Source: DASQFQ01 sp963811595
GTDB taxonomy: Bacteria; Actinomycetota; Thermoleophilia; Solirubrobacterales; Solirubrobacteraceae
DNA: 64,000 bases
NCBI GenBank assembly: GCA_963811595.1
Contig: CAWERW010000013.1
Span: 186,001-250,000 of the forward strand
Direction: 5' to 3'
The notes beneath the pieces are model-generated. The model was given only the letters and a program-made list of their open reading frames with translations, did no database searches and was not told the DNA's origin. Of this stretch, positions 36,670 to 45,468 are shown one piece after another. The position numbers and the translations under genes were made by a program. The first letter of the stretch is position 1. The number at the start of each line of letters is the position of its first letter.

Positions 36670-37634
36670 GTGCCCTGGAGCAGCTTCAGGTCCGAGTCGA
36701 CCATGAGCCGGATGAGCTCCTCGAAGCTCGTCCTCGGCTTCCAGCCCAGCTCCCGCTCGGCCTTCGACGCGTCGCCGACGAGCAGGTCGACCTCGGCCGG
36801 CCGCTTGAACTGAGTCGTCGATCCGGACGTAGGGCTTCCAGTCGAGCCCGACCTGGTCGAACGCGATCTCGACGCAGCGCTGCACGGTGTTCGTCTCGCC
36901 CGTGGCGATGACGAAGTCGTCGGGCCGGTCGTGCTGGAGCATCATCCACATCGCCTCGACATAGTCCTTCGCGTAGCCCCAGTCACGCTTGGCTTCGAGG
37001 TTGCCGAGGGCCAGCTCGTCGCGCAGCCCGAGCTTGATCGCGGCCGCGTGCCACGTGATCTTGCGCGTGACGAACTCCAGTCCGCGACGCTCGGACTTCG
37101 TGGTTGAACAGAATACCGGAAGTCAGGAACATGTCGTACGACTCGCGGTAGTTGACCGTGATGTGGTGGCCGTAGACCTTGGCCACGCCGTAGGGCGAGC
37201 GGGGGTAGAACGGGGTCGACTCGTTCTGCGGCGTCTCGCGGACCTTGCCGAACATCTCGCTCGACGACGCCTGGTAGAAGCGCGCCTCGGGGCAGACCTC
37301 GCGGATCGCCTCCAGCAGCCGCGTGACGCCGACGCCGGTGAACTCGGCGGTCAGGGTCGGCTGGACCCAGGAGACGCCGACGAACGACATCGCGGCGAGG
37401 TTGTAGATCTCGTCCGGCTTTGAGGCGCGCAGCGTGTCGACCAGCGAGCGGTGGTCGAGGAGGTCGCCCTGGTGGAGCGTGATGCGGTCGCGGAGGTGCT
37501 CGATGCGCTCGAACTTCTCGGTCGACGCGCGACGGACCATGCCGTGGACCTCGTAGCCCTTGTCGAGGAGGCAGCTCGGCGAGATACGAGCCGTCCTGGC
37601 CGGTGATGCCGGTGATCAGCGCACGCTTGCTCAT
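36666..37634 (-). CDS. gmd: GDP-mannose 4,6-dehydratase (about three frameshifts)
   Basis: About 322 codons from the ATG at 37634: MSKRALITGITGQDGSYLAE is the typical Gmd start. Then MVRRASTEKFERIEHLRDRI, LHQGDLLDHRSLVDTL, DEIYNLAAMSFVGVSW, ARFYQASSSEMFGKVRETPQ with the catalytic Ser/Glu, FYPRSPYGVAKVYGHHITVN with the Y-x3-K pair, YDMFLTSGILFNHE, and in other frames WMMLQHDRPDDFVIATGETN and ELIRLMVDSDLKLLQGT. It converts GDP-mannose to GDP-4-keto-6-deoxymannose, a precursor of fucose, rhamnose and perosamine. Frame breaks near 37570, 37085 and 36825. Its TGA region overlaps the downstream methyltransferase, and its ATG overlaps the upstream epimerase stop. Confidence 0.9.
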
Positions 37635-38569
37635 GCCGCCTGATCCTCTCGCGTCAGCCACTCGACCGTCTGCTCAACGCCCTCGCGCACGTCCACCTGT
37701 GCCTCCCAACCCAACACCGAGCGCGCCTTCTCCACCGATGCGAAGCGCCGCTGCGGGTCGACCTCACGCGGGGAGAGCTCGCCCGCCGCGAGCTCGAGCG
37801 ACGACGCATCCCGCCCGCACGCCTCCCAGCACAGCCGCGCGAGCTCGGCGATCGACGTCTCCTCGCGCCACGCGATGTTGAACGCCTCGCCCTCGGCCTT
37901 CGCCGCCCCCAGCGAGCACACGACGCCGTCGGCAATGTCGTCGATGTACGTGAAGGTGCGCGTCTGCTCGCCCGTCCCGTAGATCGGCATCGGGTTCATG
38001 CCCTCGAGCGACTTCCGGATCAGGTCCGGGATCACCGCGTCATCCGGGCCGCCCGGTCCGTAGGCGTTGAACGGGCGGCAGATCGTGTAGCGCAGGCCGT
38101 ACTCGCGCGCGGCGGCGCGGCAGTACATCTCGCCCATCAGCTTGGAGAAGCCGTAGGCGGAGACGGGCGGCGGGCACTCCCACGCGTGATCCTCGACCAC
38201 GGGAAAGTCGACCGCCCGCTCGTAGACCGTCGACGACGACACGTAGACGAAGCGGGCGACGTCCTCGTCGAGCGCGGCACGGACGACGGAGTTCGAAAGC
38301 GCGTTGTTGACCTCGGTCAGCGTGTGCGGGTTGCCGACGCCCTCGACGATCCCCGCGAGGTGGATCGCGTGCGTGCAGCCGGAGAACGCCTTGCGCGCCT
38401 CGCTCAGCACCCGCAGGTCGCCGCGGTGGACCTCGCAGCCCTCGCGCATCCAGGCCGGGGCCTCGCGCTGGTCGGAGACGCGGACCTCGTAGTCGGGGTC
38501 GCCGAGCAGGCGGCGGACGACCGCCGCGCCGATCGTGCCGGCGCCGCCGGTGACGAGCACGCGCTTCAT
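37631..38569 (-). CDS. NAD-dependent sugar epimerase/dehydratase (extended SDR)
   Basis: About 312 residues, intact. Cofactor motif MKRVLVTGGAGTIGAAVVRR, then VSDQREAPAWMREGCEVHRG, AIHLAGIVEGVGNP, FVYVSSSTVYERAVDFPV and the catalytic SAYGFSKLMGE. RPFNAYGPGGPDDAVIPDLI, GTGEQTRTFTYIDDIADGVV and LGWEAQVDVREGVEQTVEWL follow. It belongs to the UDP-glucose 4-epimerase-like group; since it is translationally coupled to gmd (ATGA), it may act on a GDP- or UDP-sugar in the same pathway. Substrate is not readable from the motifs. Confidence 0.87.
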   Translation of the reverse strand: MKRVLVTGGAGTIGAAVVRRLLGDPDYEVRVSDQREAPAWMREGCEVHRGDLRVLSEARKAFSGCTHAIHLAGIVEGVGNPHTLTEVNNALSNSVVRAALDEDVARFVYVSSSTVYERAVDFPVVEDHAWECPPPVSAYGFSKLMGEMYCRAAAREYGLRYTICRPFNAYGPGGPDDAVIPDLIRKSLEGMNPMPIYGTGEQTRTFTYIDDIADGVVCSLGAAKAEGEAFNIAWREETSIAELARLCWEACGRDASSLELAAGELSPREVDPQRRFASVEKARSVLGWEAQVDVREGVEQTVEWLTREDQAA

Positions 38570-38582
38570 GCGGCCGATCAGG

Positions 38583-39839
38583 CTACTTGCACATCACGAA
38601 GCGCTTCGACACCGTCTTGCGCTGGATCTTGCTCGAGCCCTTCCGCTTGAAGTAGATCCGCGCGTGCACACGGTGCTTGGAGCCGCGCTTGAAGGTGACG
38701 CGCATGCGCGTCTTGTACGGCGCGCGGCGGTCGATCCGCCGGCGCTTGCCGCGGTCGATGAAGAACAGCACGCGCAGGACGCGCGGCTTCAGGCGGCCGC
38801 TGCGCGCCTTGATCCGCACTCGCACCGGCACGCGCCCGCCCTGGGGGATGCAGCCGAAGCCCGCCCGCAGCTGCAGCCCCGGCGAGCCGCCGGGCGTGCT
38901 GGGGATCGAGGCCGGGGGCGGCTGCGGCTTGTAGAGCGGTGCGAAGCCGAAGCTCGTCCACTCCGACCACGTGCTGGCGAATTCGCGGTACTGCACCGTC
39001 TCGCGGTGGCGGCTGAACACGAGCAGGCGGTTGGGCGAGGCGGCGATCGCGCCGGGGCCGGAGCGGTGGACGCCGCCGAGGTTCGCCCACGGCGACCAGC
39101 CGCCGGCGCTCGTGAAGGAGCGGATCCACATGCGGCCGTCGCTGGCGCGGGCGAAGATGTCGCGGCGAGTCGAGTCCCACGACGTGGCGGCGATGCCGGA
39201 GGTCAGGTCGCCGCCGAGCGGCAGCCACTCGCTCCAGCTCGTGCTCGGGGTCCAGTACTTCTCGTAGAGCTGCTTGTCCGTGCCGCGGGCGTAGATCTCG
39301 AGGTGCTCGTCGCCGGGCGAGATGATGCTCGGGTTGCCGAGGAAGGCGCCGCCGAGCGCGTTCCAGCCGGTCCAGCCCGTGCTGGGCTCATAGGCCTTGT
39401 GGAACATCTGGCGGTCGAGGCCGACGCCGACGATGTCGATCTGGCCGGTGCCCTTGCGGTAGGTGACCGACGGGGCGGAGAGGAAGCCGCCGCCGAGCGA
39501 GACGAACGACGTCCAGCCGGCCTGGGGCGTGAAGGCGCGGTGGTAGTAGGCGCCGTCGGTGCCGCGCGCGACGACGTCGTAGATGCCGTTGGGCCGCGCG
39601 GAGGCGGCCGGGCCGGAGGTGATCGTGCCGCCGAGCGAGGTCCAGTCCGACCAGCCCGCGCCGTTCCAGGCGCGGGTCCACAGCGCGTCGTCGGTGCCTC
39701 GGATGAAGGCCCGCATGTCGCCGGTGCCGACGGCGGCGACCGCCGGGTTGTCGTCGACCACGTCGGCGTGCGCGGGCGCGGCCGCGAACAGGGCCGCGAG
39801 CGTGCACGCCAAGGCGAGGATCAACCGGCTGGTGGCCAT
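38583..39839 (-). CDS. Exported PLL-like beta-propeller protein with basic C-terminal domain
   Basis: About 418 residues, intact, ATG at 39839. The signal peptide (MATSRLILALACTLAALFAA, cleavage after AHA) precedes about six or seven repeats with the core ARGTD-x-x-Y ... W-x-x-LGG, for example WNGAGWSDWTSLGGTI, FTPQAGWTSFVSLGGG and STGWTGWNALGGAFLGNPSI. This is the PLL/fucose-binding-lectin-like propeller found in sugar-binding exported proteins. After a Pro-rich linker comes a Lys/Arg-rich beta domain (RIKARSGRLKPRVLRVLFFI ... KRFVMCK) with two cysteines. Its location among glycan genes suggests it binds surface polysaccharide; ligand unproven. Confidence 0.8.
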   Translation of the reverse strand: MATSRLILALACTLAALFAAAPAHADVVDDNPAVAAVGTGDMRAFIRGTDDALWTRAWNGAGWSDWTSLGGTITSGPAASARPNGIYDVVARGTDGAYYHRAFTPQAGWTSFVSLGGGFLSAPSVTYRKGTGQIDIVGVGLDRQMFHKAYEPSTGWTGWNALGGAFLGNPSIISPGDEHLEIYARGTDKQLYEKYWTPSTSWSEWLPLGGDLTSGIAATSWDSTRRDIFARASDGRMWIRSFTSAGGWSPWANLGGVHRSGPGAIAASPNRLLVFSRHRETVQYREFASTWSEWTSFGFAPLYKPQPPPASIPSTPGGSPGLQLRAGFGCIPQGGRVPVRVRIKARSGRLKPRVLRVLFFIDRGKRRRIDRRAPYKTRMRVTFKRGSKHRVHARIYFKRKGSSKIQRKTVSKRFVMCK

Positions 39840-39853
39840 TCCGTCAGGTCTAA

Positions 39854-40741
39854 CTACTGAGGGCGACGCAAGTAGCGGAGGTATTGCCGCGTGAAGCCGA
39901 AGACGAAGCGCGGGTTGTAGCGGAGGTAGCGCCGCCACAGACGGCGGGGCTCCTGCATCAGGCGGAACGCCCACTCGAGCCCGAGCCGCTGCATCCCGTC
40001 CGGGGCCTGGCGCTTGAGGCCCGCGTGGAAGTCGAAGGCGGCGCCGACGCCGACGAGCACGGGCGCCTCGAGGCGGGCGCGCATGGCGTTCATCCACTTC
40101 TCCTGCAGCGGGACGCCGAGGCCGACCCAGACGACGTCGGCGTTCGCGGCGTTGAGCTCGGCGGCGACCTCGGCGGCCTCCTCCTCGGTCAGCTCGCGGA
40201 ACGGCGCGTGGCGGATGCCGGCGATCGTGAGGCCCGGGTAGCGGGCCGGCAGCTCGTCGCGCAGGCGCTCGAGCGCCTCCGCGCGGCCGCCGTAGAGGAA
40301 GAAGCGCTGGCCGGTCTCGGCGGCGCGCTCGCAGGCGCGCTCCATCAGGTCGGGGCCGTAGACGCGGCTCGAGAGGTGGTGGCCGAGCAGGTTCATCGCC
40401 CACACGAGCGGCTGGCCGTCGGGGACCGTGAAGTCGGAGGCGAGGACGGCCTCGCGCAGCTCCAGGTCCTCCTGGGACTCCATCACCGTGTGCACCGCGG
40501 CGACGCAGACGTAGGCGCGCTGGCGGGCCGCGACGGCGGCCTCGATCCAGTCCAGCGTCCGCGTGTAGTCGGTCAGCGCCAGCGGGATGCCGAGCACCTC
40601 CTGGGAGGCGAGGGGCGGCACGGGGGCGCGCGTGGGAGGCGGAGCGGTGGGAGTGGACATGGTCGGGGCGGTGGTCGCCACAGACACTGCAACGAATCCC
40701 GGCACGGCGGGGTGCGGGTTTTCGCTGCGCGCGGCAGTCAT
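39854..40741 (-). CDS. WecG/TagA/CpsF-family glycosyltransferase (GT26)
   Basis: About 295 residues from the ATG at 40741, which overlaps the FkbM stop (ATGA). After a Pro/Thr-rich start come LGIPLALTDYTRTLDWIEAA, YVCVAAVHTVMESQEDLELR, SDFTVPDGQPLVWAMNLLG with the catalytic-region Asp, RVYGPDLMERACERAAETGQ, FFLYGGRAEALERLRDEL, VWVGLGVPLQEKWMNAMR and GVGAAFDFHAGLKRQAPDGM. The family (ManNAc or ManNAcA transferase, teichoic-acid TagA, O-antigen WecG) transfers a sugar from UDP to a prenyl-linked first sugar. An in-frame ATG further in (MSTPTAPPPT) is an alternative start. Confidence 0.9.
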   Translation of the reverse strand: MTAARSENPHPAVPGFVAVSVATTAPTMSTPTAPPPTRAPVPPLASQEVLGIPLALTDYTRTLDWIEAAVAARQRAYVCVAAVHTVMESQEDLELREAVLASDFTVPDGQPLVWAMNLLGHHLSSRVYGPDLMERACERAAETGQRFFLYGGRAEALERLRDELPARYPGLTIAGIRHAPFRELTEEEAAEVAAELNAANADVVWVGLGVPLQEKWMNAMRARLEAPVLVGVGAAFDFHAGLKRQAPDGMQRLGLEWAFRLMQEPRRLWRRYLRYNPRFVFGFTRQYLRYLRRPQ

Positions 40742-41517
40742 CGTCTCAGGTACCCGGTGTGAGGTCGCGCGTAGCAAGCGTCCGCCCAGGTCACGATCCC
40801 GTCGTCGTTGCGGCTCGGCTCGGAGAAGGCCGTGAGCTCGAAGCCGAGGTCGCGCATCGCGGCGTCGAGGCTCGGGAACGTCGCGTCGGCCTCGTAGTGG
40901 GAGACGAACGTGACCTCGAGCAGGACGGCGCGGGTGCGCTCGAGCGCCCGCTGCCCGCCGGCCAGGACGTCCATCTCCGCGCCCTGGACGTCGAGCTTGA
41001 GCGCGGCGACGTCGCGGTCGCCGACGATCGCGTCGAGCGTGTCGGTCGGCACCTCGATCTCCTCGACGACCCTCCAGCCCGGGTCCTCATAGAGCTCCTG
41101 CATCTCCTCGCGCGGCTGGTGCAGGGAGGTGTTGTGGTCGTGCGCGGTGACGTGGAGGACGGCGGTGCCGGGCTCGCCGGAGAGCGCGCTGGGGACGATC
41201 GTGAGCTGATCGCCGAGCCGCTCCTGCAGGCGCGCCCGCGGGCCGGGCGACGGCTCGACGGCGATCACCTGGGCGCGCGGGGCGAGCGCGAGCACGGCGG
41301 CGGAGAAGTTGCCCTCGTTGGCGCCGACGTCGACGACGACGCCGCGCGTGAGGTCGAGGTCGACCGGCAGCAGGTGCAGGTGCGACAGCCAGGCCTGGCG
41401 GTAGACGCGGAGCGACGTCGGGCCCCAGCCGCGGCGGCGGAACAGCCGGCGTGCCTCGAGCCCCTCGGCCAGCCCCACCGGGAGCGCGAGCCGCGCCAGC
41501 GGGCGGAGGTCTCGCAT
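40738..41517 (-). CDS. FkbM-family methyltransferase
   Basis: About 259 residues from the ATG at 41517 (MRDLRPLARLALPVGLAEGL). Motif I is GVVVDVGANEGNFSAAVLAL, followed by VIAVEPSPGPRARL, the substrate loop HDHNTSLHQPREEMQELY, VPTDTLDAIVGDRDVAALKL, DVQGAEMDVLAGGQRALERT and LLEVTFVSHYEADATFP. FkbM proteins O-methylate sugars or lipid-linked glycans. It is coupled to the WecG-type glycosyltransferase downstream, so it probably methylates a sugar in the same glycan. The long reading frame continuing upstream to 42414 is antisense noise inside the flippase. Confidence 0.88.
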   Translation of the reverse strand: MRDLRPLARLALPVGLAEGLEARRLFRRRGWGPTSLRVYRQAWLSHLHLLPVDLDLTRGVVVDVGANEGNFSAAVLALAPRAQVIAVEPSPGPRARLQERLGDQLTIVPSALSGEPGTAVLHVTAHDHNTSLHQPREEMQELYEDPGWRVVEEIEVPTDTLDAIVGDRDVAALKLDVQGAEMDVLAGGQRALERTRAVLLEVTFVSHYEADATFPSLDAAMRDLGFELTAFSEPSRNDDGIVTWADACYARPHTGYLRR

Positions 41518-41525
41518 CGGCTCGA

Positions 41526-42998
41526 CTATAGGCGAGGCTTGAGCGCGCTCCAGAGCTCGAACGGGATGCCCCGGGTGGCGAGCAGGGCCGCGAAGTAGAC
41601 GATCGAGGCGACCGCCGCCTGCGCGACCGGGTGCAGCGGCGTCAGCACGATCGCGGCGCCGAGGGCCGTCGCGAGCGCCAGCTTCGGGAGCACGCCGAGC
41701 CCGAAGCGGACCTCGGGATGGCTGCGCTGCTGGGCGACGATGTAGGCGATGGCGAGGAACGTCTCGGCCGCGATCGTCGTCAGCGCGCCGCCCTCGGCCC
41801 CGTAGGGCGGGATCAGGAGCAGGGCGGCGACGATCGCGACGACGACGGCGAGCCCGTTGCAGATCAGCAGCGTGCGGTGCTCGTGCAGGCTGAGGAGCAG
41901 CAGCGACCAGGTGGCGACGAGGAACGTGCTCACGAGCGTCAGCGCCTGCAGGCGCAGCACGGGGATCGAGGGCTCGAACTCCGGCAGCCCGCCGATGATC
42001 GCCATCGCCGGCTCGGCGGCGAGGATCAGCACGAGCGTCATCCAGATGCCGAAGATCAGCCCGACCTCGGTGATGCGCGCGACCGCGTAGTTGAGCCGGG
42101 GGATGTCGCGCGTGGCGGCGCGGGCGAGGATCGGGAAGACGCTCGTGACGAACATCCACGGCAGGTTCGCGGCGGTCTCGATGATGCGGAACGGGGCGGC
42201 GTAGTAGCCCGCCTCGAGGTCGGTCGAGAGCCACTGGATCATCACGACCGCGACGCGGAAGTAGATGAGCCCGACGGCGGCGGCGATCGAGTAGGCGACG
42301 CTCGCCTTCAGGAACGCGCGCCACTTGGCGGCGTTGAACGCGGGGCGGATCGAGATCTCCCCGCGCACGAACCAGGCCGTGGCGGCGACGGCGATCGCGC
42401 TGACGACGACCCACAGGGCGAAGAACGGCATCAGCGACGCGCCGAGGACGACGAGCGCGAGCGTGCCGACCGCGAGCAGCGCCTGGCGCAGGAAGTCGAG
42501 CCCGGCGGTGGTGCCGAGCCGCAGCGCGGCGGCGAGCGGGACCGCGTAGGTGTAGGCGATCATCGAGACGAGCAGGCCCATGCCGTAGACGAACGTGCCT
42601 TGGACCACCACGCTCGGCGCGCCGGAGAGCGCGGCGAGGCCGGTGGCCAGCAGCAGCCCCGCGAGCGTGAGCGCGAGCCGCAGGCCGATCAGGTTGCGGA
42701 CCATGTCGCGCCGGTCCTCGACGTCGCCCGCCGCCCAGTGGCGCACGCCGAGGTTGGTCAGGCCCGCCTCCGTGACCGCGCCGACGAGGAAGACGATCGA
42801 CGCGACGGTGATGTAGTAGCCGTAGTCGACCGGGCCGAGGTGCCGGATCATGAACGGCACCGCGAGCAGGTTGAGGATCAGCCCGCCGCCGAACAGCAGC
42901 GTGCGGATGGCGACGCCGCGGATGGCGGTCGCGCCCGCCTCGGGGCGGTCGAGCGGGTCGTCGTCGACGGGGTCGTGGCCGGGTGCGAGCTCGCTCAT
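41526..42998 (-). CDS. Wzx/MATE-type polysaccharide flippase (lipopolysaccharide biosynthesis protein)
   Basis: About 490 residues, intact, ATG at 42998. Twelve to fourteen helices of the oligosaccharidyl-lipid flippase superfamily: the first is VAIRTLLFGGGLILNLLAVP, with the family start FMIRHLGPVDYGYYITVAS and AVTEAGLTNLGVRHWAA. The later ATRDIPRLNYAVARITEVGL and RLQALTLVSTFLVATWSLLL helices agree. It is separate from the flippase at 28.3-29.6 kb and has the host-like high GC, which suggests a second native export route. It diverges from a GT4 gene at 43013, with only 14 bases between the two start codons. Confidence 0.88.
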   Translation of the reverse strand: MSELAPGHDPVDDDPLDRPEAGATAIRGVAIRTLLFGGGLILNLLAVPFMIRHLGPVDYGYYITVASIVFLVGAVTEAGLTNLGVRHWAAGDVEDRRDMVRNLIGLRLALTLAGLLLATGLAALSGAPSVVVQGTFVYGMGLLVSMIAYTYAVPLAAALRLGTTAGLDFLRQALLAVGTLALVVLGASLMPFFALWVVVSAIAVAATAWFVRGEISIRPAFNAAKWRAFLKASVAYSIAAAVGLIYFRVAVVMIQWLSTDLEAGYYAAPFRIIETAANLPWMFVTSVFPILARAATRDIPRLNYAVARITEVGLIFGIWMTLVLILAAEPAMAIIGGLPEFEPSIPVLRLQALTLVSTFLVATWSLLLLSLHEHRTLLICNGLAVVVAIVAALLLIPPYGAEGGALTTIAAETFLAIAYIVAQQRSHPEVRFGLGVLPKLALATALGAAIVLTPLHPVAQAAVASIVYFAALLATRGIPFELWSALKPRL

Positions 42999-43012
42999 AG
43001 ACTCGGCCGCCC

Positions 43013-44086
43013 GTGCAGATCGCGCTGACCTATCCGGACGTGACGCTGGCCGGCGGCGTCGAGCGCAGCCTCGTGGAGTGTGCGAATGAGCTGGTGAATG
43101 GCGGCCACGAGGTGCACGTGTTCGCGTCGCGGTGGCAGCCCGGGGTGCTCCGGACCGAGGTACGGCGCCACCAGGTGCCGATCCGCCCGCGGCCCGACGC
43201 GCTGGCCGCGACGCAGTACCGCCGCCGCGCGGCTCGAGCGCTCGAGGCCGCCGGCCCGATGGCCCACGGCGCGTTCTCGGCACTTTCCCCGCTCGGAGGC
43301 GTGTTCTGGGTCCCGAGCGTACACCGGGTGGCGTACGACCTCGCGCTGAGCCGGCGCGGATCTGCGGCAGGTCTCGTGCAGAGGCTGAACCCCTATCACC
43401 GGCTGCGGCTGCGCCTGGAGCGGGAGATCCTGTCGCCCGGCGGCTACTCGCACCTGCTGGCGGCGGCCGAGCAGGTCAAGGCCGACGTCGTCGAGCGCTA
43501 CGGGGTGCCGGAGGAGGACGTCACCGTGCAGCCGCTGGGGTTCGACCCGGTGGCGTTCAACGTTGAGCGGCGGCGGGGGATGCGGGATGAGGCACGCGCG
43601 AAGCTGGGCTATCGCGACGAGGACCGCGTGGTCGTGTTCGTGGCCAATGAGCTCGAGCGCAAGGGGTTCGACACGCTGCTGGCGGCTGCGGGCGACTTGA
43701 AGCTGCTGGTGGTGGGGAACGTGGACGTGTCCGCGTACCCGTCGGTGAAGGGCGTGGGGAGCGTGGGCGACGTCATGGAGATGTATGCGGCGGCGGACGT
43801 GTTCGCGCTGCCCACCCGCTACGAGCCGTGGGGGCTCGTGATCGTCGAGGCGCTGGCGGCCGGGTTGCCGGTGGTCGTGTCGCGGCTGGCGGGGGCCTCG
43901 GTGGCGGTCCGCGACGGGGAGACGGGCGTGCTGCTCGACGACCCGGAGGACGCCGAGGCGCTGGCGGACGGGCTGCGGCGGATGCTGGCGTCGGCTCCTC
44001 AGGACGACGTTGTCGCCGCGTCGGTGGCGCATCTGTCGTGGCCGTCGGTGGCACGCGAGTACGCCGCGGTCCTGGCCGCGCACTAG
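43013..44086 (+). CDS. Glycosyltransferase family 4
   Basis: About 357 residues, GTG start at 43013 (VQIALTYPDVTLAGGVERSL). The GGVERSLVECANELVNGGHE glycine loop is typical of GT4 acceptor domains. FWVPSVHRVAYDLALSRRGS follows, then the donor domain with DRVVVFVANELERKGFDTLL, MEMYAAADVFALPTRYEPWG and LVIVEALAAGLPVVVSRL (EX7E). It is intact and followed 11 bases later by another GT4 in the same direction. It divergently abuts the flippase, suggesting a small export/assembly unit. Specificity unknown. Confidence 0.88.
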   Translation: MQIALTYPDVTLAGGVERSLVECANELVNGGHEVHVFASRWQPGVLRTEVRRHQVPIRPRPDALAATQYRRRAARALEAAGPMAHGAFSALSPLGGVFWVPSVHRVAYDLALSRRGSAAGLVQRLNPYHRLRLRLEREILSPGGYSHLLAAAEQVKADVVERYGVPEEDVTVQPLGFDPVAFNVERRRGMRDEARAKLGYRDEDRVVVFVANELERKGFDTLLAAAGDLKLLVVGNVDVSAYPSVKGVGSVGDVMEMYAAADVFALPTRYEPWGLVIVEALAAGLPVVVSRLAGASVAVRDGETGVLLDDPEDAEALADGLRRMLASAPQDDVVAASVAHLSWPSVAREYAAVLAAH

Positions 44087-44097
44087 CCTCCTCCGCC

Positions 44098-45198
44098 GTG
44101 TCCCGCCCCCGAGTCGTGCTGCTCCGCGGCCACAACGCGAACGTCTGGGACGCGCGGCCGTGGGAGCGCCTCGCCGACGCCTACGACGTCGAGCTGCTCG
44201 TCACCGGCTCGAACCTGCACGAGGTCGGCTCGGCCGGCGTGCGCACGGTCGAGGCGCGGACGCCGCGCGACTCGCTGCCCGGCGGCCGCGCCGCGGGGGC
44301 GGCGGCGTACGTGCTCGGCGAGCGCTACCTGGGGCTGGAGGAGAAGCTGGCCGGCGCGACGATCGTGCACGCGGCGGAGATCGGGACGTGGTTCAGCGCC
44401 CAGGCCGCGCGGCTGAAGCCGAAGCTCGGCTTCCGCCTGGCGGTGACGGTGTGGGAGACGCTGCCGTGGCGCGACACGTACCGCTGGCCGCGCGAGCGGG
44501 GCTACCGGCGGGCGGTGCTGCCGGCCGCCGACCTCTTCCTGTGCGCGACGCATCGCGCTCGCGAGGGCCTGCTGCTCGAGGGCGTGGAGGACGACCGGAT
44601 CGTGGTCTGCGAGCCGGGGATCGACGTGGCGCACTTCGCGGCGGGAGGCGAGCCGGGCGAGCGCGTGGTCCTCTCGGCGGGGCGGCTCGTGTGGGAGAAG
44701 GGGCATCAGGACGTGCTGCGGGCGCTGGCGGCGCTGCGGGGCGGCCTGCTCGGGCGGGTGCACGACGTGCGCGGGCTGGTGGTCGGCTCCGGGCCGGAGG
44801 AGAAGAAGCTGCGCAGCTACGCGGAGGAGCTCGGGCTCGGCGCCGCGGTCGAGTTCCGCGCGACGGTCCCGTACGCGCAGATGCCGGGGCTCTACGCAGG
44901 GGCGTCGGCGCTGGCGTTGGCGTCGCTGCCGGTGCGCGGGTGGGAGGAGCAGTTCGGGATGGTGCTGATCGAGGCGATGGCGAGCGGGACGCCGATCGTG
45001 GCGTGCTCGACGGGCGCGATCCCGGAGGTGCTCGGCGGGCAGGGGACGCTGGTGGCCGCGGGTGACTGGATGGGGCTGGCGCGCGCGCTGGCCGACGTGC
45101 CGGCCGGGCGGGTGGCGTACGACCCCGCGCGGATCGATTACTACTCGGCGGACGCGGCTGCGGCGCGGCTGCGGGACGCGTACGCGCGGCTTGGTTAG
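44098..45198 (+). CDS. Glycosyltransferase family 4
   Basis: About 366 residues from a GTG at 44098 (VSRPRVVLLRGHNANVWDAR). ADAYDVELLVTGSNLHEVGS and HAAEIGTWFSAQAARLKPKL form the N-domain. VVLSAGRLVWEKGHQDVLRA, RGLVVGSGPEEKKLRSYAEE, AGASALALASLPVRGWEEQF and GMVLIEAMASGTPIVACSTG (EX7E) form the C-domain. Its TAG lies inside the tandem 9-base repeat that precedes the antitoxin gene, so it directly abuts the toxin-antitoxin promoter. Probably co-transcribed with the GT4 upstream. Confidence 0.88.
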   Translation: MSRPRVVLLRGHNANVWDARPWERLADAYDVELLVTGSNLHEVGSAGVRTVEARTPRDSLPGGRAAGAAAYVLGERYLGLEEKLAGATIVHAAEIGTWFSAQAARLKPKLGFRLAVTVWETLPWRDTYRWPRERGYRRAVLPAADLFLCATHRAREGLLLEGVEDDRIVVCEPGIDVAHFAAGGEPGERVVLSAGRLVWEKGHQDVLRALAALRGGLLGRVHDVRGLVVGSGPEEKKLRSYAEELGLGAAVEFRATVPYAQMPGLYAGASALALASLPVRGWEEQFGMVLIEAMASGTPIVACSTGAIPEVLGGQGTLVAAGDWMGLARALADVPAGRVAYDPARIDYYSADAAAARLRDAYARLG

Positions 45199-45210
45199 CT
45201 AGGTTAGCTA
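45193..45210. promoter_or_regulatory. Tandem direct repeat, likely operator of the Phd/VapC module
   Basis: GGTTAGCTA occurs twice head to tail (45193-45201 and 45202-45210), 22 bases before the antitoxin ATG. Each copy contains the palindrome TAGCTA. It is unusually AT-rich for this region. A Phd/YefM-type antitoxin would be expected to bind such repeats; binding is inferred. Confidence 0.5.
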
Positions 45211-45231
45211 TTCTCTGCTACCGTTGCCCGC

Positions 45232-45468
45232 ATGGCCCAGGTCGGGATGCACGAGGCGAAGACCAAGCTCTCACAGCTCGTCGAGCGCGCCGAGGGCGGC
45301 GAGGACATCGTGATCGCGCGCAACGGCAAGCCGGTCGCGCGGCTCGTCCCGGTCGCGGGCACCAACTCGCTCGCGGCGGTGCACGGCGCGCTGCGCGGCC
45401 GGATCCACTTCGGCGAGGACTTCGACGATCTGCCCGACGACATCGCCGACGCGTTCGGCGCTCGTTGA
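45232..45468 (+). CDS. Phd/YefM-family antitoxin
   Basis: About 78 residues, ATG at 45232: MAQVGMHEAKTKLSQLVERA, then EDIVIARNGKPVARLVPV, the Phd/YefM DNA-binding fold. The C-terminus (LRGRIHFGEDFDDLPDDIAD) is the acidic toxin-binding tail seen in antitoxins paired with PIN toxins. The stop overlaps the toxin start as TTGA, giving tight translational coupling. It should neutralise the following PIN toxin and repress the operon. Confidence 0.9.
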   Translation: MAQVGMHEAKTKLSQLVERAEGGEDIVIARNGKPVARLVPVAGTNSLAAVHGALRGRIHFGEDFDDLPDDIADAFGAR

